This document shows, one piece after another, positions 36,990 to 44,800 of a stretch of DNA of 44,800 nucleotides. Source of the DNA: Chloroflexota bacterium (GTDB lineage: Bacteria > Chloroflexota > Dormibacteria > Dormibacterales > Dormibacteraceae); assembly GCA_005881155.1 (NCBI GenBank), contig VBHN01000205.1, positions 1 to 44,800 of the forward strand, written 5' to 3'. The translations under genes were made by a program, and so were the position numbers. Within the stretch, counting starts at the first letter, position 1. The number at the start of each line of letters is the position of its first letter. Under the pieces are notes generated by a model, which saw nothing but the letters and a program-made list of their open reading frames with translations, was not told where the DNA came from and searched no databases.

Positions 36990-37463
36990 ATGATCCGAAT
37001 CCCACACCGTGCAGCCGATCCCAAGATCGCGGAGCTCAAACAGCTCCGGATCTTTGCCGGCCTGAGCCCGCGGCTCCTGCGGCGGATGGCGGTCAACCTG
37101 GACGAGGTCACCGTTCCCAGGGGTGAGAAGCTGATGACCGCCGGGCGCGCCAACGACGCGGCCTGGATCCTCCTCGACGGCCAGGCCGAGCTGACCGTCG
37201 GCCGCAAGGTGCGAGAGGTCCTCAAGCGTGGGGACGTGTTCGGACTCCCGAGCATGTTCACGCGCCGCGACTCGGTGGCCGACGTGGTCGCCAGGACGCC
37301 CCTGCGGGCGCTGGTCGCGAGCCACAAGCAGTTCAACTCGCTGGTCGCCGAGCCAGAGGTGGAAATCCGCTTCAAGGCGGCGGTCTTCGACCGGTTTCGC
37401 GACGAGATCGACAAGCTGACCGAGGTAAGCCGGCGCCCGAGGGCTGCGAAAAAGAAGGCTTAG
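36990..37463 (+). CDS. Cyclic nucleotide-binding-like domain protein
   Basis: 157 aa from ATG 36990: LKQLRIFAGLSPRLLRRMAVNLDEVTVPRGEKLMTAGRANDAAWILLDGQAELTVGRKVREVLKRGDVFGLPSMF. Confidence 0.8.
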   Translation: MIRIPHRAADPKIAELKQLRIFAGLSPRLLRRMAVNLDEVTVPRGEKLMTAGRANDAAWILLDGQAELTVGRKVREVLKRGDVFGLPSMFTRRDSVADVVARTPLRALVASHKQFNSLVAEPEVEIRFKAAVFDRFRDEIDKLTEVSRRPRAAKKKA

Positions 37464-37471
37464 CCGAGCTG

Positions 37472-37780
37472 CTAAGTGTCCTTCGGGGCCTTGCGGCGAG
37501 GCCGCGGCGGTCGCTTGCGGGGCGCTTCGGGTTCCGCCGGCGACCCCTGCGCGTACTTGCGCTGCAGCTCGTCCACCACTCGCTGGTTGGCGTCCAGGTA
37601 GGCGGCTATCTCATTGCGCTCCGGTTCGACCGGCTGCTCGGCCGGCGCCGGGCGGGTAGGCTTGGCCACCGGTTCCAGCTCGGGTTCGGCCGCCGACGCG
37701 GGGAGCCAGCGCCAGACGGCAAGGCCACCCAGGGCGAGGCCGGCCAGGAAGGCGATGAAGACCCAGACCGTCGGGAGCAT
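37472..37780 (-). CDS. Small single-TM protein with charged tail
   Basis: 102 aa, N-terminal TM MLPTVWVFIAFLAGLALGGLAVWRWLP and basic C-terminus. Confidence 0.65.
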   Translation of the reverse strand: MLPTVWVFIAFLAGLALGGLAVWRWLPASAAEPELEPVAKPTRPAPAEQPVEPERNEIAAYLDANQRVVDELQRKYAQGSPAEPEAPRKRPPRPRRKAPKDT

Positions 37781-37856
37781 GCGGCCCTAAAGGTAAGCCG
37801 ACGGACGCGGCCGCGGCAGGGACCTATGCCCCACTGACGCTATCATCTTATTTGTC

Positions 37857-38813
37857 ATCGTATTTACCAAAACGCTGCTGCTGGTAGCTCTGGCGGCGGT
37901 CCTCACCGCTTGCAGCTCCGGTTCTCTGCCGATCGTTCCAGCCGGGCCGCCCAAGCGGCCTCCGCCGGCCATGGTCCAGGTCGAGAACGCGCCCCAGTCG
38001 CGGCCCCACTCCGGGCTCCAAAGGGCCGACCTGGTCTACGAGTACCTTACCGAGGGCGGCATCACGCGCTTCACCGTCATCTACTTCAGCCCCAATGGAA
38101 GCGACAAGATCGGGCCGGTTCGAAGCGCCCGCCTGGCAGCGCTCCGGCTGCAGAAGTCTTACGGAGGCGTCCTCTTCTACTCGGGGGCCAGCGATCACGT
38201 GCTGGGCCTGATCGAGGACGGCCGCGTCCCGGCCGTGGACGAGAACACCCAGGGCGGTCACTACTTCGTCCGCGACCCCGGCCGCCCGCCGCCCCACAAC
38301 CTCTACACCTCCCAGGACCGGCTGCTGGCGGGCGTTCAGCAGTCCACTCAGAAGGTCGACTACCAGCTTCCGGCCCACGCCGAACCGCCCAAGGGCGGGG
38401 ACGCGGTGACCAAGCTCAGCTTCCAGCAGACCAACGCGCATTCGGTCGCCTACATCTACTCCGCCGACAGCAAGACCTACCTCTACGCGTCGGAGACCGG
38501 GCCCGAGGTGGACACCGAGAACGGCAAGCAGCCCCTGCAGATCACCAACGTGATCCTGGTCCGGGTCGCGCACCACGGCGCCGGCTACACCGAGGACGTG
38601 CTCGGCGAGCAGGGCATCGACTTCGACCTGGCCGGCCAGGGCCCGGCCGAGTTCTACAGCCGAGGCACCCACCTGACGGGCAGCTGGGATCTCTCCGACC
38701 CGGCCAAGCCGCTTCGCTTCCTGGACGCCAAGGGGAAAGACCTGCCCCTGCCGGCCGGCCTGACCTGGATCCACCTGGTCGATCCGGACCTGGCCGTTAC
38801 CGCGAGCGCCTAG
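37857..38813 (+). CDS. DUF3048 (YerB-like) putative lipoprotein
   Basis: Frame encodes lipobox leader VFTKTLLLVALAAVLTACSSG upstream of ATG 37971, without ATG/GTG/TTG in frame; mature part RPHSGLQRADLVYEYLTEGGITRFTVIYFSPNGSDKIGPVRSAR is a DUF3048 signature. Start approximate. Confidence 0.8.
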   Translation: MVFTKTLLLVALAAVLTACSSGSLPIVPAGPPKRPPPAMVQVENAPQSRPHSGLQRADLVYEYLTEGGITRFTVIYFSPNGSDKIGPVRSARLAALRLQKSYGGVLFYSGASDHVLGLIEDGRVPAVDENTQGGHYFVRDPGRPPPHNLYTSQDRLLAGVQQSTQKVDYQLPAHAEPPKGGDAVTKLSFQQTNAHSVAYIYSADSKTYLYASETGPEVDTENGKQPLQITNVILVRVAHHGAGYTEDVLGEQGIDFDLAGQGPAEFYSRGTHLTGSWDLSDPAKPLRFLDAKGKDLPLPAGLTWIHLVDPDLAVTASA

Positions 38814-40273
38814 CTGCCGACCACGTCCACCCAGACCAGGCCGCGGGGCAGCAGTAGATCTGCACCGGAAGCGGTCTTGAACACCAACGGGCTGGAGCGA
38901 TCCGCCGCCGACCAGGTCCCGGTCACGTGCTTGCCCCGGTAGTAGACGTCGGTCGCCCCGCCCGAGTCCAGGTCGAAGTCCCGGCCGTGCGTGCAGCAGC
39001 CGCTCTCGATGTCCGCGACCAGGAACTCGCGGGCGTGCAGCACGATGACCATGAAGATCTGGTCCGGCTTGCCCAGCGAGGCGTCCGACATGGTGTCGCC
39101 GTCCTCGATCTTGGCGTAGGTGCCCGTGACCGGGTCGTAGGTGTAGGAGGAGCGATGCTCGGCCACGCCGAAGCTGGCCTGGTCGTCCGTGCCCGCGCCC
39201 AGGTCGACCTTGCCGGTCTTGACCGGGGCGAACTCGGGCACCCCTGAGGCTTGCTCCAGGCTGAGCATGTAGTCGCCGAGCAGCATCAGGTTGTTCGGCG
39301 CCGCGCGAGTGTAGTCGCGGAAGACGGGGTCGGCGTTCAAGTGCGCCCGGGCATCGTTGCTGAGCCCGCTCAAGAAGAGGTTGCCGTGGTAATGGCGCAC
39401 CAGCCGGAAGGAGATCTCGCGGCCGCTGCGGGTCGGGCCGACGACGTTCGGCGCATCTGTGTAGAGCGCGGTCAGGCGCTGGATCGAGCCCTCGGTCTGG
39501 TACTCGAAGACCATCGCCGCGGCCTGGATTCCGACCTGGGGCCGGGCGCCGTAGCCGTCGTTGGGGATCTGGACCAGGGCCGGGAAGGGCAGGTGGCGGG
39601 TGGCGATCTGCACCGTGTAGCTGAGGAAGAGATGCCGCTGCCAGCCGCCGACGGCATGGTGGCCGAGCTGGTCTTTGCCGCCGGTGAGGGCCAGGACCAG
39701 GTCCCCGACCGGTAGGCCGGTGGTGAGGAGGGTCGCCGAGAGGCGATCGTCCGACCAGCTCAGCTGGGCGGGCTGGCCGTTGGCGGTGACGGTGGTCTCC
39801 GCCGGGGACATCCGCGTGTTGAAGGTGAGCGTCAACGGCCTGCCCTGGCCGGCGTCGTCGCCCTCGGCCAGCCCCTGTCCGGAATCGTCCTTCACGGCCA
39901 GGACCCGGGGCGTGATCGTGGTCAGGAAGGTCCAGTTCCGGCCCGCGACAGAGTTGCCCTTGGTGTCGGTGAAGGGAAAGACGAAGAAGTGGTAGAGCGT
40001 CGCCTCCAGCCAGCCCTTGGCCGGCGTCCAGGTGAAGTGGCGGCCATCGCCGGCGCTGACCAGCTCCCCGTCGGTGGCGGGCAGGACCTCGATCTTCTGC
40101 GCCAGCTTCTCCGGGTCGACGGGGTTGGTGAACTGGAGGTTCAGGGCCTGGTCGGTGGCGACCTCGACCTGGTTGTTCTTGAGGTTCAGGTCCGCGGCCG
40201 TCGGGGAGACGGGCAGCAACGAGCAGGAGGCGGCGAGGACGGCGATGGTGAGAAGGGCGAGCCGCGACCGCAT
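38810..40273 (-). CDS. DUF3048 (YerB-like) lipoprotein with N-terminal Ig-like (Big_5-type) repeats
   Basis: 487 aa from ATG 40273, lipobox LAASCSLL; Ig-like repeats; ARPQVGIQAAAMVFEYQTEGSIQRLTALYTDAPNVVGPTRSGR. Confidence 0.82.
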   Translation of the reverse strand: MRSRLALLTIAVLAASCSLLPVSPTAADLNLKNNQVEVATDQALNLQFTNPVDPEKLAQKIEVLPATDGELVSAGDGRHFTWTPAKGWLEATLYHFFVFPFTDTKGNSVAGRNWTFLTTITPRVLAVKDDSGQGLAEGDDAGQGRPLTLTFNTRMSPAETTVTANGQPAQLSWSDDRLSATLLTTGLPVGDLVLALTGGKDQLGHHAVGGWQRHLFLSYTVQIATRHLPFPALVQIPNDGYGARPQVGIQAAAMVFEYQTEGSIQRLTALYTDAPNVVGPTRSGREISFRLVRHYHGNLFLSGLSNDARAHLNADPVFRDYTRAAPNNLMLLGDYMLSLEQASGVPEFAPVKTGKVDLGAGTDDQASFGVAEHRSSYTYDPVTGTYAKIEDGDTMSDASLGKPDQIFMVIVLHAREFLVADIESGCCTHGRDFDLDSGGATDVYYRGKHVTGTWSAADRSSPLVFKTASGADLLLPRGLVWVDVVGS

Positions 40274-40301
40274 GGGCGGCAACAGGTTAAGGGCAGCAAG
40301 G

Positions 40302-40643
40302 CTATTGCATCTCGAGGACATTGCCGTCCGGGTCGACCAGGTTGAAGGTCCGCTCCCCCCAGGGGCGCTCGCGCGGCTCACCGTCCGGAGCCAGCCCGGC
40401 GGCGAGGAGACGGCGGTGGAGCAGGTCGAGGTCGGACACGCCGACCTCGATGTGGAAGCCCGGCTTGGGCAGCTGGAGCAGACCCAGCAGACCGTCTCCG
40501 ACCTGGAAGAGGGCGAACTGCCCCGGCCGGTGCACCGCCTCCTTGAAGCCCGGGATCCGTCCGTAGAACTCCCGCGAGCGCTCGACGTCCCGCACGTGGA
40601 GGGTCAGACCGTCGAGGTTGGCGCTGAGGGGCTTAGTTGGCAT
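40302..40643 (-). CDS. Glyoxalase/VOC family protein
   Basis: 113 aa; LDGLTLHVRDVERSREFYGRIPGFKE...RTFNLVDPDGNVLEMQ. Confidence 0.9.
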   Translation of the reverse strand: MPTKPLSANLDGLTLHVRDVERSREFYGRIPGFKEAVHRPGQFALFQVGDGLLGLLQLPKPGFHIEVGVSDLDLLHRRLLAAGLAPDGEPRERPWGERTFNLVDPDGNVLEMQ

Positions 40644-40680
40644 TGGACAGGATGATCATGTTTTATGACGATGGTACCTT

Positions 40681-41142
40681 ATGCCCGAGATGTCAAGCCT
40701 CGACCTCGGCCTCGAGGCCAGCCCGGGCTATCTGCTGGCCCGCCTCGGCGCCGAGTCGCGCCGCCGTTGGAGCCAGGGCCTGGCCACGCTTGGCCTCCGC
40801 ACCGCCCACTTCGGAATGCTGATGACGTTGGCCGCCGTCGGCTCGGCCTCCCAGCGCCAGCTGGGCCGGGCCATCGGCGTCGACCCGCGCAACCTGGTGC
40901 TGCTGATCGACCAGCTCGAGGAGCGGGGACTGGTCGAAAGGGCCGCCGACCTGGGCGACCGGCGCCGCCATGCGGTGCGCCTGACGCCGGCCGGCGAGGC
41001 GGCGCTGGGAGAGCTGCGGCGCGTCGGTGCGGAGGCGGAGGACGAGCTGCTGGCGCCGCTCGACGAACGCGAGCGAAAGCGCCTGCAGGGGCTGCTGTTC
41101 AAGCTGCTGCCGGCTGCCGGCGGCCCTGGGAAACCCGTTTGA
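40681..41142 (+). CDS. MarR-family transcriptional regulator
   Basis: 153 aa; winged HTH ASQRQLGRAIGVDPRNLVLLIDQLEERGLVERAADLGDRRRHAVRLTPAGEAAL. Confidence 0.92.
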   Translation: MPEMSSLDLGLEASPGYLLARLGAESRRRWSQGLATLGLRTAHFGMLMTLAAVGSASQRQLGRAIGVDPRNLVLLIDQLEERGLVERAADLGDRRRHAVRLTPAGEAALGELRRVGAEAEDELLAPLDERERKRLQGLLFKLLPAAGGPGKPV

Positions 41143-41216
41143 GGCCGTTGCGCCCGGCCGCCTGATCTCGGATACTGGCGCCGGATCCTGAATCGGGCGC
41201 CGTTTTAGAAGAGCGA

Positions 41217-42506
41217 ATGAGACATCGACTCCTCCGGTCCATCTCCCTGGCCGTGGTCTTCGGCCTCCTGGTCGCACTCCTTCCGAGCGGAGCTCACGCG
41301 GACGCCCTCGACGACCTCGAGGCCCAGATTCAGCGCTATGAGACGCAGCTGGCGCAGATCAACGCCCAGCAGACCAGCGTCAGGGACCAGATCGCCGTCA
41401 CGCAGGACAAGATCGCCAGGCTCCAGGCCGTCCTGGTTCAGCTCAACTCCCAACTGCTGGAGAACAACGCCCGCCTCAGCCAGAACCAGGCCCGGCTCGA
41501 CGACCTGGTCCGGCGCGAGGATGTCCTGACGGCGCAGCTCCAGGAGACCCAGCGCCGGATGGAGGAGCGGCAGTCGGCCTTCGCCTCCCAGGTTCGGGTC
41601 CTGGACAAGGTCGAGAACCGGAGCCCGGTCAGCCTCCTGCTGACCAGCCACAACTTCGTCCAGTTCGTGCAGCGGCTGACCGGCATCAAGCAGGTGGCCG
41701 ACGGGACCAAGCAGCTGGCCGTCCAGCTCCGGGCCGACCGCGATCTGCTCGCCGCCCAGCGCGCCGAGCTGGACCGGGCCCGGACCGAGCAGGCGAAGGC
41801 CGTCGCCACCGTCGAGCAGGCGCGGCTTGTACTGCAGCAGGAGTACGGCATCCAGAGCACGGCCACCTTCCAGCTCCAGGCGCTGCAAGCCCGGCTCGGC
41901 TTGCAGCAGGCGCAGCTGACCAGCCAGGCCAACGGGGTCGAGGCCCAGATCGTGAGCGACGAGCAGCAGGTCCAATCCCTGCTCGCTTTCAGCCACGGGG
42001 CCGGCGGCGACATCGTGGCGCCCGAGTTCCTCTCCGACGGCTGGGGCAAGTACTACAACCAGCGCGACGCCCGCTGGGGGAACGTCTACCTCGGCCGCAG
42101 CCCCTACCAGGTCTGGGAGATCGGCTGCCTGCTCACCAGCGTGGCGATGGTCTACTCGCACTTCGGCTTCCCGAACGTGACCCCGGGGGTGATCGCCGCC
42201 AACCCCGCCAACTTCACCTCGGGCGGGCTGCTCTACAACTCGGCGCTGAACGTCCCCGGGCACCCGGCGGCGATCAACAACAACCCGACCCGGGCCTGGA
42301 TCAACCAGTATCTGCAGGCGGGCGGGACGGTGATCGTGGGCATGTACATCCGGACCGGCGGCACCCACTTCGTGGTCCTGGTCGCGCAGAACGGGCCCTC
42401 GGACTACTGGATCAACGATCCGTGGGAAGAGAACGCGATGCACGTCTCGTACCTGGGGTCGCCCGTGACGGGACCGATCTACGACGCGATCGGCTACTCG
42501 CCCTAG
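41217..42506 (+). CDS. Secreted coiled-coil protein with C-terminal C39-like cysteine peptidase domain
   Basis: 429 aa; signal peptide, long coiled coil, then YYNQRDARWGNVYLG...EIGCLLTSVAMVYSHFG...GGTHFVVLVAQNG..WINDPW (Cys/His/Asp). Confidence 0.85.
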   Translation: MRHRLLRSISLAVVFGLLVALLPSGAHADALDDLEAQIQRYETQLAQINAQQTSVRDQIAVTQDKIARLQAVLVQLNSQLLENNARLSQNQARLDDLVRREDVLTAQLQETQRRMEERQSAFASQVRVLDKVENRSPVSLLLTSHNFVQFVQRLTGIKQVADGTKQLAVQLRADRDLLAAQRAELDRARTEQAKAVATVEQARLVLQQEYGIQSTATFQLQALQARLGLQQAQLTSQANGVEAQIVSDEQQVQSLLAFSHGAGGDIVAPEFLSDGWGKYYNQRDARWGNVYLGRSPYQVWEIGCLLTSVAMVYSHFGFPNVTPGVIAANPANFTSGGLLYNSALNVPGHPAAINNNPTRAWINQYLQAGGTVIVGMYIRTGGTHFVVLVAQNGPSDYWINDPWEENAMHVSYLGSPVTGPIYDAIGYSP

Positions 42507-42514
42507 ACGGCGCC

Positions 42515-42928
42515 CTAGCGGCCGCGGGTTTCGGTCGTTTCGGAGCGCCAGCCCTCGACGCCCTTGGAGAGCTTGGCGGGCGTCGTCTCGGACTTGATCA
42601 GGTAATCGAGCGCGCCGAGCTTTAATCCGCGATCGACCAACTCCTTCTCGCCGTAGTTCGAAAGGATGATGACGGGAATGTTCTTCGTCACGCCGTCGGA
42701 GCGGAGGTTCTCGAGGACGGCGAAGCCGTCCATCTTGGGGAGGCGGATGTCCAGGAAGACGATGTCAGGTCGCGACTCTCGCGCCATTCGCAGGCCGGTC
42801 TCGCCGTCGGGAGCGACCGTGACCGAATAGCCGTCGAGCTCGAGCTTCAACTTGTACATCTGGGCGACCGCAGGGTCGTCCTCGACGAACAGAACGCGCA
42901 CCTCTTCGTCTCTAACCTGATAATCCAC
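42515..42928 (-). CDS. Single-domain response regulator
   Basis: 137 aa; VLFVEDDPAVAQMYKLKLELDGY, IVFLDIRLPKMDGF, VIILSNYGEKE, DYLIKSE. Confidence 0.92.
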   Translation of the reverse strand: MDYQVRDEEVRVLFVEDDPAVAQMYKLKLELDGYSVTVAPDGETGLRMARESRPDIVFLDIRLPKMDGFAVLENLRSDGVTKNIPVIILSNYGEKELVDRGLKLGALDYLIKSETTPAKLSKGVEGWRSETTETRGR

Positions 42929-43156
42929 CCGATCACCTCCAGGGCACGGCCGACTAGAGGAAAACGTACACCAAACCGGCCCAGAGTGAGTCCGGAAACA
43001 GCCTTTTCGAGCGGCGATTTGATAGTGGCGCTTACACCTTTTCCCGACCGAAATCCCAGCCCGGCCGGGGCTTTACAAGGCGCTCCGAACCTGTATATTT
43101 GCCGGCCATGCCCAGCCTCCAAAAAGCTCTCGCTTGCGCGCTGGTGAACGCCTAGA

Positions 43157-43466
43157 ATGGCCGTCGTGGCTGGCGGGGTAGTGGATCATGACGCTCGTTT
43201 CCAGCGGGCAATCGAGCTGATCGGAAAGCGCTGGACGGGGGCGGTCGTGAAAGCCCTGATGAGCAAGCCGGCCCGCTTCAACCAGCTCCTCGCCGGCATC
43301 CCCGGCATCAGCGAGCCTGGTCGAGCGGCTGGTCGATCCCGGGCCGCCGGTCCGCGTCAGCTATCGCCTCACCGCCAGGGGCCGCGCCGTGCAGCCGATC
43401 CTGGGCGCGATCAGCGAATGGGCTGACACCTGGCTTCCCGGCGGAGCGGTCTCGGTCGCCAGCTGA
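43157..43466 (+). pseudogene. HxlR-family regulator disrupted by an internal out-of-frame deletion
   Basis: N-part FQRAIELIGKRWTGAVVKALMSKPARFNQLLAGIPGIS and C-part LVERLVDPGPPVRVSYRLTARGRAVQPILGAISEWADTWLPGG in different frames; junction around 43311-43317. Confidence 0.8.
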
Positions 43467-43527
43467 GGGAGCGGCCCAGCCGGGCCCTGCCGGACCCTCT
43501 CAGGCCCGCTGCTAACCTAACTAGGCC

Positions 43528-44121
43528 ATGCCCATTGGCGACCTTTTGCGCCGCCGGCCGGGCGACTCCCCACCCTGTCCCGCCTGCGGCGCCGGGGTGC
43601 CCTCGGGGTCGACCTTCTGCCCAAACTGCGGCATCCGCCTGGACGACCCGGACTCGCTGCCCCTGCACGTCGTCGACCGGACCACCAAGCTCTTCAACGA
43701 GCGTTTCATCCGGCCGATCCTGGAGGACGAGCTCGCCCGCGGTCATCGCTACGGGCGCTGGCTGGGCATCCTGCTGGTCGAGCTCCGGACCCAGAACGAC
43801 TACGGCTCCGGCAACCCGGACGGCCTCAAGACCATGGCAGCCTCGCTGATCGGCTCTCTCCGTGACGTCGACACGCCGGGCCTCTTGAAGCGGATGCCGG
43901 CACAGTTCGTGGTCCTGCTCCCGGAGGCCGAGATGTCCGGGACCGCGTACACGGCCAACCGGCTCCTGGAGGCCATCAACACCTCGCTCAAGACGGTCGA
44001 CCTGAAGGTCGCGGTGGGCCTCGTCTGCGTCAACCCGGCCAAGCGCTTCCGGGCCGGCGGGGTGATCGAGGCGGCCGGCCGCAGCCTGCGCACGGGACGT
44101 CCAGAGGTACTCGGCCGATAG
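43528..44121 (+). CDS. Zinc-ribbon protein with degenerate GGDEF-like domain
   Basis: 197 aa; CPACGAGVPSGSTFCPNCGIRL zinc ribbon, then DRTTKLFNERFIRPILEDELARGHRYGRWLGILLVEL... and RMPAQFVVLLPEAEMSGTAYTANRLLEAI; no GGDEF motif. Confidence 0.7.
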   Translation: MPIGDLLRRRPGDSPPCPACGAGVPSGSTFCPNCGIRLDDPDSLPLHVVDRTTKLFNERFIRPILEDELARGHRYGRWLGILLVELRTQNDYGSGNPDGLKTMAASLIGSLRDVDTPGLLKRMPAQFVVLLPEAEMSGTAYTANRLLEAINTSLKTVDLKVAVGLVCVNPAKRFRAGGVIEAAGRSLRTGRPEVLGR

Positions 44122-44702
44122 ACATCTTCCTGGCCCGGCACGGCGAGACCGAGTGGAGCAAGTCTGGGCGCCACACCGGCCTGACCGACCTTCCCCTCTT
44201 GCCCGAAGGCGAGGAACGGGCCCGGTCCCTGCAGCCGCGGCTGGCCGGCGAGAGGTTCGACGCCGTCCTCAGCAGCCCGCTCCAGCGGGCGCGCCGCACC
44301 GCCGTCCTCGCCGGCTTCGCGGACCCGACCCCGGAACCGCTGCTGGTGGAGTGGAACTACGGCGACTACGAGGGCATCACCAGCCGCGAGATCCACTCCC
44401 AGCGCCCGGACTGGGACCTCTGGCGCGACGGCTGCCCTGGCGGCGAGTCGCCGGAGGACGTCCGCGGCCGCGCGACCCGCCTTCTCCAGTCCCTGGAAGC
44501 GCGCGGCACCGCCTCGGTCATAGTCTTCAGCCACGGGCACTTCCTGCGCATGCTGTGCATCGTCTTCCTCGAGCTGCCGCTGGAGTCTGGCGCCAGGCTG
44601 AACCTGGATACGGCCGCCCTCAGCGTCCTGCGGAAGAGCGACCGCGGCCACCTGCTCCAGCTCTGGAACGACACCGGCCACTTGCCCGGATCTTCGGCCT
44701 AG
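44118..44702 (+). CDS. Histidine phosphatase family protein
   Basis: IDIFLARHGETEWSKSGRHTGLTDLPLLPEGEERA...RARRTAVLAGF...VIVFSHGHFLRML. The listed ORF (TTG 44199) would cut off the RHG motif; frame opens upstream with ATA at 44118 overlapping the previous TAG. Confidence 0.85.
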   Translation: MDIFLARHGETEWSKSGRHTGLTDLPLLPEGEERARSLQPRLAGERFDAVLSSPLQRARRTAVLAGFADPTPEPLLVEWNYGDYEGITSREIHSQRPDWDLWRDGCPGGESPEDVRGRATRLLQSLEARGTASVIVFSHGHFLRMLCIVFLELPLESGARLNLDTAALSVLRKSDRGHLLQLWNDTGHLPGSSA

Positions 44703-44718
44703 GGCAAACTTTCGCGCA

Positions 44719-44800
44719 ATGCCCGCCATCACCCACGCCTTCTTGCTCGGCCTCGGGCTCCTGGCCATCTTCGTCGGGCTCGGGCTGGCCATCGTCCCCC
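44719..44800 (+). CDS. Putative membrane protein, partial at window end
   Basis: MPAITHAFLLGLGLLAIFVGLGLAIVP, hydrophobic N-terminus running off the window. Confidence 0.5.
   Translation, partial: MPAITHAFLLGLGLLAIFVGLGLAIVP

Noticed and set aside
40644-40680. ATGATCAT and GGTACC palindromes between VOC and MarR genes as MarR operator
   Set aside because: Short palindromes with no matching partner site; plausible region for autoregulation but not enough evidence.
1-44800. CRISPR arrays, tRNA/rRNA genes, insertion sequences
   Set aside because: No direct-repeat arrays, tRNA-like cloverleaf or transposase ORFs noticed by eye; a tRNAscan/minced/ISfinder run would be needed for a firm negative.

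Overview
High-GC bacterial chromosomal segment, fully coding on both strands. Gene content looks like a Chloroflexota/Dormibacterota- or Actinobacteria-like organism, but taxonomy is inference. No rRNA, tRNA, CRISPR array or transposase was seen. Recognisable modules: (i) sugar ABC transporter genes with a divergent LacI regulator and PfkB kinase, with CG-centred operator-like palindromes between them; (ii) APC permease plus copper amine oxidase; (iii) a signalling block (PAS/GAF histidine kinase, TetR, GAF-LuxR, REC-HisKA hybrid, PPK2); (iv) secreted proteins (Asp-box repeat protein, CHRD) and two adjacent nucleotidyltransferases; (v) a pseudokinase-like membrane protein, tandem double-TM microproteins and a WYL regulator; (vi) a PAS / degenerate GGDEF / cNMP-like / CpaE-MinD-like ATPase fusion, translationally coupled to a secreted FN3 protein and followed by a multi-TM protein; (vii) a hutHUFI histidine-degradation operon with hutF disrupted, followed by frameshifted gpmA; (viii) a convergent DUF3048 pair, C39-like peptidase, response regulator, disrupted HxlR gene and zinc-ribbon/GGDEF-like protein. 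Best candidates for something undescribed are the four-domain fusion with its coupled secreted partner, the FN3 plus 'RLPVLPxPTxSPP' tail shared by two otherwise different secreted proteins, and the N-lobe-less pseudokinase. Three genes (hutF, gpmA, hxlR) carry frame disruptions that need read-level checking.
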